In this document: positions 8,776 to 20,059 of the stretch, piece by piece
How the letters are laid out: every line of letters starts with the position of its first letter
Position numbering within the stretch: position 1 is the stretch's first letter
Assembly (NCBI GenBank): GCA_947258975.1
Contig: CAMYKK010000015.1
Location: 20,726-84,725, forward strand
DNA from: an uncultured Gammaproteobacteria bacterium
Lineage (GTDB): Bacteria; Pseudomonadota; Gammaproteobacteria; Arenicellales; JAANXG01
DNA length: 64,000 nt
Direction of reading: 5' to 3'
Program-made: the position numbers and the translations under genes
Notes under the pieces: model-generated
The model's input: the letters and a program-made list of their open reading frames with translations, nothing else
What the model was told of the DNA's origin: nothing
Database searches by the model: none

Positions 8776-8929
8776 TGATCCTGTTTGCATGAGGGCAGTC
8801 TCCTGGAAGACTCGTGCCAGAGTGGGGCTAAGCGGTTGACAGGCTGAACGCCCGTAACGTAGTCATATTTTTCCGCCCTTTGCGGAATTGGGTTAATATC
8901 TAAGCTCCCCAGTGCGGATCTTTTTCACC

Positions 8930-9949
8930 GTGATTGATTTGCGTAGCGACACCGTGACCCGCCCTACGCCCACGATGCGTGCCGCCATGGCCCAAGCCGA
9001 GGTGGGTGACGACGTGTATGGTGAAGACCCGACCGTGAATCGTTTGCAGTCACTGATCTGTGAGCGCCTGGGTTTCGAAGCGGCACTTTTTCTACCGAGT
9101 GGTACGCAATCGAATCTGTGCGCGTTGCTGACGCATTGCCGGCGCGGCGACGAGTACGTCGCCGGTCAGACGGCCCACGCGTATCGATATGAAGGAGGCG
9201 GGGCGGCGATTGTCGGCGGCATCCAGCCACAACCGTTGGAGTTTCAAATCGACGGGACCTTGGATCTAGACGAGGTCGCGGCAGTCATCAAGCCAAACGA
9301 TCCACACTTTACGAACACACGATTACTGTGTCTCGAGAACACCCAATGGGGCAAGGCGCTGCCGCTGGACTATTTGCAGCGCGCGGTATCATTCGCCCGA
9401 ACCAAGGGGTTGTTACTGCACCTCGACGGCGCCCGCATATTCAATGCCAGCGTCGCTCAAAATGTCGATGTCTGCAAGATTACCCGCGGCTTTGATTCTG
9501 TCTCGGTTTGTCTTTCCAAGGGATTGGGAGCGCCCGTGGGTTCAGTGCTGTGCGGGTCGACAGAATTTATTGAACGGGCCCACCGTTGGCGCAAGGTCGT
9601 CGGTGGCGGTATGCGCCAGGCGGGCATTGTTGCCGCTGCGGGTATCGTCGCTCTCGAGGAGGGGGTCGATCGCCTCGCTGAGGACCATGCCCATGCGGCG
9701 GCGTTGGCGGATGGGTTGAAAAACATCGATGAGTTGAGTGTTGATGGGCCCCACACCAACATGGTTTTTCTGACCCTGAGTCCGATAGTCGCTCAGGATC
9801 TGAAGGTTTATGTCCGCGAGCGCGGGATTATTGTTGCACCGACGGCTGATCGTGTGCGCCTGGTTACCCATCTCGGCGTGTGCACCGAGGACGTGTCCAC
9901 GGTCATCAACGTATGCAAAGATTTTTTTGCCACTCGCAAAGCGGCGTAG
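8930..9949 (+). CDS. ltaE: Low-specificity L-threonine aldolase
   Basis: PLP-dependent aldolase that splits L-threonine or L-allo-threonine to glycine and acetaldehyde. It opens with the family hallmark MIDLRSDTVTRPT, which fixes GTG 8930 as start (a GTG at 8912 lies six codons earlier). Further motifs are PSGTQSNL, HLDGAR (164-169) and the PLP lysine K197 in VCLSKGLGAPVGS. Length of 339 aa is normal. It stands alone; a perfect TTGACA at 8836-8841 lies upstream but without a good -10 partner. Confidence 0.92.
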   Translation: MIDLRSDTVTRPTPTMRAAMAQAEVGDDVYGEDPTVNRLQSLICERLGFEAALFLPSGTQSNLCALLTHCRRGDEYVAGQTAHAYRYEGGGAAIVGGIQPQPLEFQIDGTLDLDEVAAVIKPNDPHFTNTRLLCLENTQWGKALPLDYLQRAVSFARTKGLLLHLDGARIFNASVAQNVDVCKITRGFDSVSVCLSKGLGAPVGSVLCGSTEFIERAHRWRKVVGGGMRQAGIVAAAGIVALEEGVDRLAEDHAHAAALADGLKNIDELSVDGPHTNMVFLTLSPIVAQDLKVYVRERGIIVAPTADRVRLVTHLGVCTEDVSTVINVCKDFFATRKAA

Positions 9950-10005
9950 CCGGGAATTCGAGAAAAATTGCGACCAGCGTATTCACTCCCGCGCAAAAAT
10001 TATTG

Positions 10006-10662
10006 TTAACCACTGGCCAGCTTGTGTGCCGCGCGCGTGGTTTCGGGTAACCGGTATTTCGTACAGCATGCGAGCACATACTCAATTGCGGTCGGCAGGC
10101 TTATGCGATGACCGGAAGATACATAAACCGGCTGCACACCGGATCGGGTCCTCAAAACGGCGCCGATCACCTCATCATCGTCGATCAACTGCCGCCACCT
10201 GCCTTTGAGTTTCGGAACCGGTTGATGTTTGCCGATCAAGCGTGATTTGGCGACCCCGATGGCGGGTAGACCTGTGAGCACGCCGAAGTGGCAAGCCAGG
10301 CCGAAGCGGCGTGGATGGGCGTATCCCTGGCCGTCACACAGTACCAGGTCCGGCATTTGCTGGAGACGTCGAAATGCGGCCATCACCGCTGGAATCTCGC
10401 GAAACGACAAGAGACCAGGGACGTAGGGGAAAGCGACCTTGCGGCGCGCTATAACCGTTTCATGAATTGTCAATTCTGGAAATCGCAGCACCGCTACCGC
10501 CGCACGCGCGGTACCGTTATCCTCGAATCCCACGTCCATGCCGGCAACGAACTGCACCGCTGGCAGTCGGTCTTTTCGTATGACCCGGTTACTTAGCTCG
10601 CACTGAATCTCACGCGCCCGTGCTGTCGTGACCTTCCAGGGATGCGGTGGCGACAAATTCAT
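10006..10662 (-). CDS. nfi: Endonuclease V (deoxyinosine 3' endonuclease)
   Basis: DNA repair nuclease that nicks one base 3' of hypoxanthine. Catalytic residues are visible: D43 in AGMDVGF, E89 in YVPGLLSFREIP, D110 in LCDGQGYAHPRRFG. GVAKSRLIG and the C-terminal SSGHRISL are also typical. Length of 218 aa fits bacterial Nfi. Convergent with ltaE, monocistronic. ATG 10662 is the only sensible start. Confidence 0.93.
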   Translation of the reverse strand: MNLSPPHPWKVTTARAREIQCELSNRVIRKDRLPAVQFVAGMDVGFEDNGTARAAVAVLRFPELTIHETVIARRKVAFPYVPGLLSFREIPAVMAAFRRLQQMPDLVLCDGQGYAHPRRFGLACHFGVLTGLPAIGVAKSRLIGKHQPVPKLKGRWRQLIDDDEVIGAVLRTRSGVQPVYVSSGHRISLPTAIEYVLACCTKYRLPETTRAAHKLASG

Positions 10663-11073
10663 GCGCTAATTTCTCTCATTCAAGTATCCGCATGTCATCG
10701 ATGGATCCCGCGTGGCAGCCGTTCCAGGTGTACAACAACGATGGGCCGTGCCGCCGACTCCGACGGCAACAAGCTTCGTTGTTCCGGCGGCAGCTATACG
10801 TCTGGCCGGCAGTTGATCGTACCGAGGATTACATGCTCGCGCTGACAGCGCTAATCCCATCCTCCGCACTTGACCCAGGTTTCAGAAACTGTGCGCATGT
10901 CATCCGTGCACGGACGACACTGGATTCGAGCCCGGGGTGACCATGGCAATATGCGGGTTAACCGGCGCTGCATCGTTCACATCCGCAGTCAAATCCCCTC
11001 GGCATTTTGAAAAATCGGTGATTTAATGCTATAAATCAATGAGATAAGGGCTTTCTGACCGCACATCCCGCAA
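10663..11073. other. Intergenic region nfi to diguanylate cyclase
   Basis: About 410 nt. The last 70 nt contain the promoter of the diguanylate cyclase gene. In the remainder I see only short overlapping open frames without coding character and no RNA gene. Confidence 0.5.
11007..11035 (+). promoter_or_regulatory. Sigma70-like promoter of the diguanylate cyclase gene
   Basis: TTGAAA (11007-11012) and TATAAA (11030-11035) are separated by exactly 17 nt, with start expected near 11042 and the ATG at 11074. Confidence 0.6.
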
Positions 11074-12657
11074 ATGAACGACGTCTCGCAACCAAGCGGT
11101 ATCCAACCCAAGAGCGTGGTTTCCGGCCGCGTCGGTCGTGTCGCCCATGTACGCCAGCGCTTGGCGAAACATATCATTATCCCGGTTTTGATCGCCATCG
11201 GGTTTATTCTCGTTGTCTATGTATTGTCCGCGTCCATCATCGCGGTGACGCATCTCAACGAGCATTTGCAGGAGCGGCTAAGCACCATAACCAGGAGCAT
11301 GGATCAGCTCTTTGCCCTGGAATCAGACAAGCTGGGTGCTATCGCTGAATCCATTATCATCAATTCAAGTCTCGCCGAGGCGTTTGTGCACAAGGATCGC
11401 GCCGCCCTGTTGCAAAATTCTGCCTCTTTATTTGCCGCACTTAGAGAGAACCATCAGGTTTCTCACTTCTATTATCATAACTTGGATGGCACGAATTTCT
11501 TGCGGGTCCACCATCCACAGCGTTTCGGAGACGCGATCGATCGGCACACACTCGCCCGGGCGAGGCAAAGCGGCAAGGTGGCCTCGGGTATCGAACTCGG
11601 CGTGCTGGGCACATACACCCTGCGTGTGGTCAAGCCCTGGCACTACCGAGGAAATATGATGGGCTACGTCGAAGTTGGCATGGACATCAACCACTTGTTT
11701 GAAAAGCTCCACCAGATAACCGGCAACGCGCTGGCAGTTGTAATTGAAAAACAATATTTGACACGCGCGCAGTGGCATCAAGGTAATGCGATATTCGGAC
11801 GCGACAGCGATTGGGATCGCATACCGGGAAAGGTGCTGCTCGCGGTCTTCGGCGACTTTGCCGAACACACGCTGCAGTTCAGCGCTGCGCGACAGGGTGG
11901 ATCAAAGTGGATCACCGGAGGGGGGACCGTTTACCGCGCTATCGCGATCAACGATATTCAGCGGCGCACGGTCGGTCAATTGCATATCGCCTTAGATGAA
12001 TCGGCGAGCAGAGCCAAAACGATCGATATCATCTCTTATATCAGCTTGACTGTGTTTGTGTCTTTGCTCCTGCTGATTTTGATATTGCGAGCGGCGGCCA
12101 ATCGGGTGGAAGGCCGCTTGAGTGCTGCGATCGCCGAAAAGTCGGATTTCGAACGGCGCGTCAAATACGATCAAATGACCAGTGTTTACAACCAGCAGGA
12201 ATTCTATCGTCTGCTGGACATAGAAGTAGAACGAGCCGTGCGCCAGCAGTCACCGCTTTCGGTAATATTGTTGGATATCGATTTTTTCAAGGCGGTCAAT
12301 GATGAGCATGGTCATCAGATAGGTGATTGCGTGCTGCGCGGGTTGGCTGTCGAGTTGTTGACGTATGCCCGGGATGGCGACCACCTTGCGCGCTACGGCG
12401 GTGAAGAATTCACCGTGATCCTGCCCAACACCGCGTTACGAGACGCTTGTGAGATTGCGGAAAGATGGCGCTCCGTGGTCGCACAACGCGTATTCCGATG
12501 CGATGGCCAGCCGGTCAACATTACCATCAGTCTGGGCGTGGCCAATTATCCACTACACACCGATGCGCCCAAGGCGCTGCTGCAGCATGCCGACATGGCC
12601 ATGTACAAAGCCAAACGTAGAGGCCGTAACCGGGTGGAGGTCTATACGTCGCGTTGA
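11074..12657 (+). CDS. Membrane diguanylate cyclase with cache-like sensor
   Basis: 527-aa c-di-GMP synthase. A transmembrane helix (about 33-57) is followed by a periplasmic sensor of about 250 residues with cache-type features (FYYHNLDGTNFLRVHHPQ; GDAIDRHTLARARQSGK; MGYVEVGMDINHLF). A second transmembrane helix (about 312-335) precedes the GGDEF domain. The active loop reads GGEEF (442-446). An RxxD inhibitory site, RDGD (433-436), lies five residues before it, so product inhibition is expected. DYDQMTSVYNQQEF-type signatures and NITISLGVA complete the domain. No EAL domain. The sensor ligand is unknown. It has its own promoter. Confidence 0.92.
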   Translation: MNDVSQPSGIQPKSVVSGRVGRVAHVRQRLAKHIIIPVLIAIGFILVVYVLSASIIAVTHLNEHLQERLSTITRSMDQLFALESDKLGAIAESIIINSSLAEAFVHKDRAALLQNSASLFAALRENHQVSHFYYHNLDGTNFLRVHHPQRFGDAIDRHTLARARQSGKVASGIELGVLGTYTLRVVKPWHYRGNMMGYVEVGMDINHLFEKLHQITGNALAVVIEKQYLTRAQWHQGNAIFGRDSDWDRIPGKVLLAVFGDFAEHTLQFSAARQGGSKWITGGGTVYRAIAINDIQRRTVGQLHIALDESASRAKTIDIISYISLTVFVSLLLLILILRAAANRVEGRLSAAIAEKSDFERRVKYDQMTSVYNQQEFYRLLDIEVERAVRQQSPLSVILLDIDFFKAVNDEHGHQIGDCVLRGLAVELLTYARDGDHLARYGGEEFTVILPNTALRDACEIAERWRSVVAQRVFRCDGQPVNITISLGVANYPLHTDAPKALLQHADMAMYKAKRRGRNRVEVYTSR

Positions 12658-12939
12658 GTGATCATGTAAATATCTGCGGCTGCCCGTGAAACTGCCGTGC
12701 GCCGGGCGTTGGAAAAAGTAACCAGACCAGGTTTGCCGCATCGCATTTCCTATGTGGGCGCAGGATTCGCCTAGGTGCGACATACCGGTTAGGTAGCCCC
12801 ATCGCCGGGGCTGTGTTTCCCGCCTCGCGGGTGCCGGTACTGGCGTACATTCGCCCGATCCCTTCCGCAGTGTCCGCAATCCTGATACAAAGACCAGGCA
12901 GGTTAGATATTTTCCACGCCATCACGTTTTCGCTCGAAT

Positions 12940-14136
12940 ATGGAATCCACCAAGAACCACCATGGCGCCAAGGTTCTGTTGCTGGCCCTGTGTCAGGGTT
13001 TGATGATGACCGGCAATTCCTTGCTGATGGCAAGTTCCGCTTTGATCGGTTTTCACCTCGCCACCAATAAAATTTTGGCGACCCTGCCGTTGGCACTGCA
13101 GTTTCTGTCGACCATGCTGACCAGTGTCCCCGCCTCCCTGCTGATGGGCCGCGTGGGCCGGCGACTCGGATTCATGTTGGGCAGCGCGCTCGGTATCTGC
13201 GGCGCAGTTGTCGGCACGTTCGCGATCATGCGTGGAAGTTTTGCGGTCTATTGTCTGGCAACGGTACTGATCGGCAGCTTCAACGGTTTCGCCACGTTCT
13301 ATCGCTTCGCCGCCGCCGATGACGTCGCGGCCGCCTACCGTGGTCGGGCGATCTCCCTGGTACTTGCCGGCGGCGTGATCGCCGCCTTCATTGGTCCCAA
13401 TCTCGCAAATTGGACCAGGGACTTGATGGCCGGTGCGGCTTTTGCCGGTAGTTTCGCCGTGCTAGTGGGGGTGTATGTGCTCTCGCTGCTGCTGCAGTCG
13501 TTGTTGCCGTCCGGCGCCGCGGCACCGACGACGGGGATCGCGGCGTCCGGCAGAAAACTGCGATGCATCGCGGCGCAACCGGTGTTTTTGGTGGCGGTCG
13601 TGTGTGGCATGTTCGGTTACGCGGTCATGACGTTGATTATGACCGCGACGCCGTTGGCAATGCAGTGGCACGAACACCTATTTGCGGACACCGCCTTTGT
13701 CGTTCAGTGGCATGTTTTTGCCATGTTTGCGCCTTCCTTCGTGACCGGTTATTTGATCAATAGAATGGGGGTACTCAATATAATGGTGTGTGGCGTGTTG
13801 TTGGACGCGCTGTGCGTAGCGGTGAATCTATGGGGGCATGCTGTGTGGCATTTTTGGGCGGCACTGATGCTGCTTGGTCTCGGATGGAATTTTCTGTTCG
13901 TGGGGGCGAGTACGCTGCTAACCATGACGCATACGCGCGAGGAGCGGGCCAAGACGCAGGGGCTAAACGACTTTATCGTGTTCACCACGGTCGCTGCGGC
14001 GTCGCTTTCCGCGGGGGCACTGCAATATCGCCTGGGCTGGCAGTGGGTGAATGTCGCCGCGATACCAGCACTTATCGTGGTCGCCCTGACTCTCGCATGG
14101 TTAAAATTATTGAATCTCCGACCTGCCCCTGGATAA
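12940..14136 (+). CDS. MFS transporter
   Basis: 398-aa integral membrane protein with about 12 hydrophobic helices in two halves, separated by a central loop around residues 185-200 that is rich in Ala/Pro. LLMGRVGRRLGFMLG (about 66-80) is the loop 2-3 signature of the major facilitator superfamily. No substrate-specific motif is recognised. An uncharacterised proteobacterial MFS subgroup is likely. ATG 12940 follows the transcription context TTCGCTCGAAT without a strong Shine-Dalgarno. Confidence 0.85.
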   Translation: MESTKNHHGAKVLLLALCQGLMMTGNSLLMASSALIGFHLATNKILATLPLALQFLSTMLTSVPASLLMGRVGRRLGFMLGSALGICGAVVGTFAIMRGSFAVYCLATVLIGSFNGFATFYRFAAADDVAAAYRGRAISLVLAGGVIAAFIGPNLANWTRDLMAGAAFAGSFAVLVGVYVLSLLLQSLLPSGAAAPTTGIAASGRKLRCIAAQPVFLVAVVCGMFGYAVMTLIMTATPLAMQWHEHLFADTAFVVQWHVFAMFAPSFVTGYLINRMGVLNIMVCGVLLDALCVAVNLWGHAVWHFWAALMLLGLGWNFLFVGASTLLTMTHTREERAKTQGLNDFIVFTTVAAASLSAGALQYRLGWQWVNVAAIPALIVVALTLAWLKLLNLRPAPG

Positions 14137-14229
14137 CCCGTGGGCAATGGGTTTTTCCGCGGGGCAGGGCGTATCCATGCATAAGAAGCGGGGCGTGGAA
14201 AAACGCGGTCGGAGTCACAGACTCTGACC

Positions 14230-14406
14230 CGAATGGCACTTAAGTTAAGGGATCACGATACGCTGAACCGAGAGACAATTCCCGGGACACGCCGTCAAAC
14301 CCTCCATGTAGGCTCGGCGTCAGCATCCTTGCTGGCGACAGTCCCGGAAATTCTCCGTCAATTCAGCACTTTTTTGTCTGTGTAAGGTTTATGTAAGTGC
14401 CATTCG
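14230..14406. mobile_element. Non-autonomous MITE-like element (relative of the IS remnant at 60.2 kb)
   Basis: Bounded by perfect 13-bp inverted repeats, CGAATGGCACTTA (14230-14242) and TAAGTGCCATTCG (14394-14406). Its interior from about 14249 to 14386 is closely similar, over about 140 nt, to 60502-60640, including the hairpin GCCAGCAAGGATGCTGGC-like block. It carries no open frame. The relative at 60.2 kb keeps pieces of a transposase, so this copy looks like an internal-deletion derivative. Confidence 0.65.
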
Positions 14407-14427
14407 ACTCTACCCCCCTTTTTTCTT

Positions 14428-14520
14428 CGGCAGGGGGCTCAGCTGCGCGAGTCCCTTGTGCTGCGCGTAGTCGCAGTGTGCGCCAGTATCCGGGATCCTG
14501 GTGAGAAATCCGGGCCATGG
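14428..14520 (-). repeat. Dispersed repeat family copy 1
   Basis: Contains the 24-bp core in inverted orientation (14455-14478; reads CACTGCGACTACGCGCAGCA on the minus strand) plus GCAGGGGGCTCAGCTGCGCG and a tail ATCCGGGATCCTGGTGAGAA. The same pieces occur at 21243-21380 and in more decayed form at about 29385-29460 and 35950-36025. Confidence 0.6.
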
Positions 14521-14615
14521 CTTTGTTTTTCGCTCCAGCGGTTTACCCAGTAGCGCGAACCCTTCGCCGTCAACCGGGATCCTTGGTGCTATACGCGGGT
14601 TAACAGGGTCGGTGA

Positions 14616-15488
<873 letters not shown>

Positions 15489-15495
15489 GTGACCG

Positions 15496-15524
15496 TTGAA
15501 CGGAGGACCCTTGTCCCCTACAAT
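15496..15524 (+). promoter_or_regulatory. Sigma70-like promoter of carAB
   Basis: TTGAAC (15496-15501) and TACAAT (15519-15524) with a 17-nt spacer. The predicted start is near 15531, upstream of a small ORF and a terminator hairpin. Confidence 0.62.
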
Positions 15525-15534
15525 CGGTGCTTTA

Positions 15535-15564
15535 ATGAGATTACAATTTCAGAACGAATCCTAA
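15535..15564 (+). CDS. Possible nine-codon leader peptide of carAB
   Basis: ATG 15535 opens a frame MRLQFQNES that stops at TAA 15562-15564, directly against the left arm of the terminator hairpin. With the predicted transcript start near 15531 it would be translated as a nearly leaderless message. The placement matches a ribosome-coupled attenuator; coding function is inferred from position only. Confidence 0.4.
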   Translation: MRLQFQNES

Positions 15565-15565
15565 G

Positions 15566-15597
15566 GGGAGAAGCCGTACGAGTTTCTCCCTTTTTTT
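15566..15597 (+). terminator. Intrinsic terminator in the carAB leader (attenuator candidate)
   Basis: GGGAGAA (15566-15572) pairs with TTCTCCC (15584-15590) around an 11-nt loop and is followed by seven T (15591-15597). It lies after the carAB promoter and about 80 nt before carA, so it should cut carAB transcription unless read through. It could alternatively serve dapB. Confidence 0.65.
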
Positions 15598-15675
15598 GGG
15601 TCCTGGTGCCGCCGGATCCGAAACGGTCGGTGACGTAGCACGGCCGGTAACACCACGCATCAACCTAGGGGTTTC

Positions 15676-16848
15676 GTGGCCAACACCGCATTATTAGCGC
15701 TTGAGGACGGAACGGTCTTCAAAGGACAATCCATCGGCGTCTCCGGGCAGACCGCCGGAGAGGTGGTGTTTAACACCGCCATGACCGGTTACCAGGAAAT
15801 CCTCACCGATCCATCCTATGCCAAACAGATCGTTACGTTAACCTACCCGCATATAGGTAACACCGGGACCAATAGTGATGACGTCGAGTCGGCCGGCATC
15901 TATGCGGCCGGATTGGTAATTCGTGATCTGCCCCGACGGGTGAGCAGCTGGCGATCGACCCAGCCGTTGAGCGATTATCTCAAGGATCATGGCATCGTTG
16001 CCATCGCCGATATCGACACCCGCAAACTGACCCGCTTGCTGCGCGAGAAAGGCGCGCAAAATGGATGTATTGTGGCCGGCGACAACATCGATGATAACCA
16101 AGTTGTGGCCGCGGCACGTGCGTTTCCCGGCTTGAAGGGCATGGATCTCGCACGTGAAGTGACCACCGCTGAGCCTTATGTCTGGAGCAGCGGCGCTTGG
16201 GATCAGGAACAGAACGCCTACCGGGACGCGTCGGCGGTACGTTTCAGCGTTGTCGCTTACGATTTTGGGATCAAACGGAATATTTTGAGAATGCTGGTGG
16301 ACCGGGGTTGTGCCGTGGAGGTAGTTCCCGCAACCACCACTGCGGAGCAGGCCCTGGCACGACGCCCCGACGGTGTGTTTCTGTCGAACGGACCGGGCGA
16401 TCCGGAGCCCTGCGATTATGCTGTGGCGGCGATTCATAGCATTCTGGAGGCCAATATTCCGGTATTTGGTATATGCCTCGGCCATCAGTTGCTGTCGTTG
16501 GCATCGGGAGCCCGCACCCTGAAGATGAAGTTCGGACATCATGGCGCCAATCATCCGGTGCAGGATCTAAAGACTGGACAGGTATTCATTACAAGTCAAA
16601 ATCACGGGTTCGCGGTCAACTCAGAGAACCTGCCGGATCATCTTCAGGTGACCCACATATCGCTCTTTGACGGGTCGATCCAGGGCGTTGCCCGCACCGA
16701 CAAACCGGCATTTTCGTTTCAAGGCCATCCCGAAGCGAGTCCGGGTCCCCACGATATCGCGCTGTTGTTCGACCGTTTCGTGGCGCTCATGGCAGCGCCG
16801 CGGGGGGCGCACAGGGGAGCCGCGAAGGCGCTGAGTTCGCATGCCTAA
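15676..16848 (+). CDS. carA: Carbamoyl-phosphate synthase small (glutaminase) subunit
   Basis: Hydrolyses glutamine and passes ammonia to CarB for carbamoyl phosphate, the precursor of both arginine and pyrimidines. The N-terminal CarA domain ([32 protein letters not shown]) is followed by a class I amidotransferase with the nucleophile Cys267 in FGICLGHQ and the His351/Glu353 pair in [13 protein letters not shown]. 390 aa. The start is GTG 15676 with an AGGGG upstream. Overlaps carB by 8 nt. Probably controlled by the leader upstream. Confidence 0.97.
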   Translation: MANTALLALEDGTVFKGQSIGVSGQTAGEVVFNTAMTGYQEILTDPSYAKQIVTLTYPHIGNTGTNSDDVESAGIYAAGLVIRDLPRRVSSWRSTQPLSDYLKDHGIVAIADIDTRKLTRLLREKGAQNGCIVAGDNIDDNQVVAAARAFPGLKGMDLAREVTTAEPYVWSSGAWDQEQNAYRDASAVRFSVVAYDFGIKRNILRMLVDRGCAVEVVPATTTAEQALARRPDGVFLSNGPGDPEPCDYAVAAIHSILEANIPVFGICLGHQLLSLASGARTLKMKFGHHGANHPVQDLKTGQVFITSQNHGFAVNSENLPDHLQVTHISLFDGSIQGVARTDKPAFSFQGHPEASPGPHDIALLFDRFVALMAAPRGAHRGAAKALSSHA

Positions 16849-19800
16849 GCGCACGGATATCGACAGCGTATTGATCGTTGGCGCCGGACCGATCGTAATC
16901 GGGCAAGCCTGTGAATTTGATTACTCCGGTGTGCAGGCCTGCAAGGCATTAAAGGAGGAGGGATATCGGATTATCCTGGTGAACTCGAATCCGGCCACCA
17001 TCATGACCGATCCCGGATTCGCCGATGCCACCTATATCGAGCCGATTCAGTGGCGCACGGTCGCCAAGATCATCGAGCGCGAGCGCCCCGATGTGCTGTT
17101 GCCGACCATGGGGGGGCAAACCGGGCTGAACTGTGCTCTTGATCTCGTGCGTCAAGGCACACTCGAGGAATTTTCAGTCGAGTTAATCGGCGCCAGCAGT
17201 GAGGCAATCGATAAGGCTGAAGATCGGCAATTGTTTAAACAAGCCATGCATCGCATTGGATTGGAGACCGTGCACGGAGCATTGGCACACAGTATGGAAG
17301 AGGCGTTTCAGGTTCAGGCGATGGTCGGATACCCGGCTATTATCCGCCCGTCGTTTACGCTCGGCGGTACCGGCGGGGGTATCGCATACAACAAAGACGA
17401 GTTTTTAGAAATATGTGACCGGGGTCTGGAGGCTTCGCCAACCAAAGAATTGCTCATCGAGGAATGCATCTTCGGTTGGAAGGAATTTGAAATGGAGGTG
17501 GTGCGGGACCACAAAGATAACTGCATAATTGTTTGCTCCATTGAGAATGTTGATCCGATGGGGATGCATACCGGGGACTCGATCACCGTTGCGCCGGCGC
17601 AGACTCTGACCGATAAGGAATATCAAATTATGCGGGATGCGAGCATTGCGGTGTTACGTGAGATCGGTGTCGATACCGGCGGATCAAACGTGCAGTTTGC
17701 GGTGAATCCGGAAAATGGGCGTATGGTCATTATCGAGATGAATCCACGCGTCTCACGTTCTTCGGCGCTGGCCTCCAAGGCCACTGGATTCCCGATCGCC
17801 AAAGTGGCGGCAAAGCTGGCGGTGGGATATACGCTTGATGAATTGCGCAACGAAATCACTGGCGGTGCGACGCCGGCGTCGTTCGAGCCCTCCATCGATT
17901 ACGTAGTGACAAAAATACCAAGGTTCGATTTTGAAAAGTTTCCGCAGGCCAATAGCGTGCTCACTACGCAGATGAAATCCGTAGGTGAGGTAATGGCGAT
18001 TGGCCGCACATTTCAGGAGTCGCTACAAAAGGCGATTCGCGGTCTGGAGATCGGCGCCTACGGCCTCGAACCGCAACTAGACAGTGATGAACGGAGCGGC
18101 ACTAAAGAAACCCTCGTGCAAGCACTGCGTGTGCCAGGGGCCAAACGGCTGTGGTATATGGCTGACGCGTTTCGATTCGGGATGAGTGTTGAAGAAGTGT
18201 ACGCTCTCACCGGCATAGACCCATGGTTTCTCGCTGACATTGAAGACCTGGTGCATATGGAGCGTGAGATCAAGCCCGGCGCTTCAATCGATCGTAATAG
18301 GTTGTGGCAATGGAAGCGCAAAGGCTTTTCTGATCGGTATTTGGCGGTGCTGCTCGGAATCAATGAGCAAGCGTTTCGCGCCCTGCGTCATGGTCAGGGT
18401 GTTCGACCCGTGTATAAACGCGTGGATTCTTGTGCCGCGGAATTTGCGACCGCCACCGCGTATATGTATTCAAGCTATGATGAAGAATGCGAGTCGGAGG
18501 CGCATGACACAGCAAAGATTATCGTTCTCGGTGGCGGCCCGAATCGTATCGGCCAGGGAATCGAGTTTGATTATTGTTGTGTGCACGCAGCAATGGCGCT
18601 GCGCGAAGATGGTTATGAGACCATCATGATTAACTGTAATCCAGAAACAGTCTCCACCGATTATGACACGTCGGACCGATTGTTTTTCGAACCGTTGACG
18701 CTGGAGGACGTTCTGGAGGTTGTGCATATAGAAAACCCCACGGGCGTTATCGTGCAATACGGTGGGCAGACGCCGTTAAAACTCGCCCGTGATCTGGAAG
18801 CGGCCGGTACGCCGATCATCGGCACATCGCCACAGGCAATCCACGCGGCCGAAGACCGCGAACACTTCAAGAAATTACTTCAAGACCTCGGACTGCTGCA
18901 GCCGCCCAACCGTACTGCAACCAGTGCCGCCGAAGCGCTGCGTTTGGCCGAGGAGATAGGCTACCCCTTGGTGGTTCGGCCATCCTACGTGCTTGGCGGA
19001 CGCGCGATGGAGATAGTCCACGGCCGGGATGATCTGGAACGCTACATGCGAATGGCGATCGACGTCTCGAACGAGTCCCCGGTGTTACTCGACCGATTCT
19101 TGAGTGACGCCACGGAGGTTGATGTCGACGCGGTCTGTGACGGTGAGACGGTTATCGTCGGGGGCATCATGGAACATATTGAGGAAGCCGGTGTGCACTC
19201 GGGAGATTCGGCTTGTTCATTACCGCCATTCAGTTTGTCACCGGCTATTCAGGAGGCGTTGCGTGATCAGACGCGCAAGATGGCGTTGGCATTGAATGTG
19301 GTGGGTTTAATGAACGTTCAGTTTGCTGTCAAGGGAGATGAGATTTACGTATTAGAGGTCAATCCTCGCGCATCCCGAACTGTACCCTTTGTGTCCAAAG
19401 CGACGTCCCGGCCGCTGGCGAAGATCTCGGTACGCTGTATGGTGGGTAAAACCCTGGCCTCGCAAGGGGTGACTAAAGAGGTTGTACCCGATTACTATTC
19501 CGTCAAAGAAGCGGTATTTCCGTTTCTTAAATTTCCAGGGGTAGACACGATACTTGGGCCGGAGATGAAAAGTACCGGTGAGGTAATGGGCATCGGTAAA
19601 AATTTTGGTGAGGCATTTCACAAGTCACAGCGCGCTGCGGGAGCGGAAATACCTAAAGCTGGAAGAGCGTTGATCTCGGTGAAAAAAAATGATCAACAGG
19701 CGGTGATTGAGATCGCCCGCTATCTCGCGGATAACGATTTTGAGTTAATTGCAACCAGCGGTACGGCGCGGGTTTTAATCGGTGCCGGCCTTGCGACGCA

Positions 19801-20059
19801 AACGGTAAACAAGGTAAAAGAGGGACGTCCGCACGTCGTCGATATGATAAAAAATCGAGAGATAGATTTGATCGTGAATACCACCGAGGGCAAACGGAGC
19901 CTCAAGGATTCCTACGCCATTAGACGTGAGGCGTTGCAGCACAAGGTCACATACTTCACTACCCTGGCCGCCGCACGGGCCGCATGCGCTGCGCACAGCG
20001 TGTTAGGCGTCGAAACCGTGAACCGGCTGCAGGATTTGCATCAACAAGTAGCACAATGA
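16841..20059 (+). CDS. carB: Carbamoyl-phosphate synthase large subunit
   Basis: 1072-aa synthase subunit with two homologous ATP-grasp halves. The first half (about 1-400) makes carboxyphosphate and carbamate ([32 protein letters not shown]); the second (about 550-935) makes carbamoyl phosphate ([31 protein letters not shown]). The C-terminal MGS-like domain (from about 940) is the allosteric site for UMP and ornithine. Full length, no disruption. It shares an ATGA overlap with greA, so greA is translated from the same mRNA. Confidence 0.98.
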   Translation: MPKRTDIDSVLIVGAGPIVIGQACEFDYSGVQACKALKEEGYRIILVNSNPATIMTDPGFADATYIEPIQWRTVAKIIERERPDVLLPTMGGQTGLNCALDLVRQGTLEEFSVELIGASSEAIDKAEDRQLFKQAMHRIGLETVHGALAHSMEEAFQVQAMVGYPAIIRPSFTLGGTGGGIAYNKDEFLEICDRGLEASPTKELLIEECIFGWKEFEMEVVRDHKDNCIIVCSIENVDPMGMHTGDSITVAPAQTLTDKEYQIMRDASIAVLREIGVDTGGSNVQFAVNPENGRMVIIEMNPRVSRSSALASKATGFPIAKVAAKLAVGYTLDELRNEITGGATPASFEPSIDYVVTKIPRFDFEKFPQANSVLTTQMKSVGEVMAIGRTFQESLQKAIRGLEIGAYGLEPQLDSDERSGTKETLVQALRVPGAKRLWYMADAFRFGMSVEEVYALTGIDPWFLADIEDLVHMEREIKPGASIDRNRLWQWKRKGFSDRYLAVLLGINEQAFRALRHGQGVRPVYKRVDSCAAEFATATAYMYSSYDEECESEAHDTAKIIVLGGGPNRIGQGIEFDYCCVHAAMALREDGYETIMINCNPETVSTDYDTSDRLFFEPLTLEDVLEVVHIENPTGVIVQYGGQTPLKLARDLEAAGTPIIGTSPQAIHAAEDREHFKKLLQDLGLLQPPNRTATSAAEALRLAEEIGYPLVVRPSYVLGGRAMEIVHGRDDLERYMRMAIDVSNESPVLLDRFLSDATEVDVDAVCDGETVIVGGIMEHIEEAGVHSGDSACSLPPFSLSPAIQEALRDQTRKMALALNVVGLMNVQFAVKGDEIYVLEVNPRASRTVPFVSKATSRPLAKISVRCMVGKTLASQGVTKEVVPDYYSVKEAVFPFLKFPGVDTILGPEMKSTGEVMGIGKNFGEAFHKSQRAAGAEIPKAGRALISVKKNDQQAVIEIARYLADNDFELIATSGTARVLIGAGLATQTVNKVKEGRPHVVDMIKNREIDLIVNTTEGKRSLKDSYAIRREALQHKVTYFTTLAAARAACAAHSVLGVETVNRLQDLHQQVAQ

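Noticed and set aside
8836..8869. Promoter for ltaE with perfect TTGACA
   Set aside because: No acceptable -10 at 16-18 nt; the nearest CATATT is 22 nt away.
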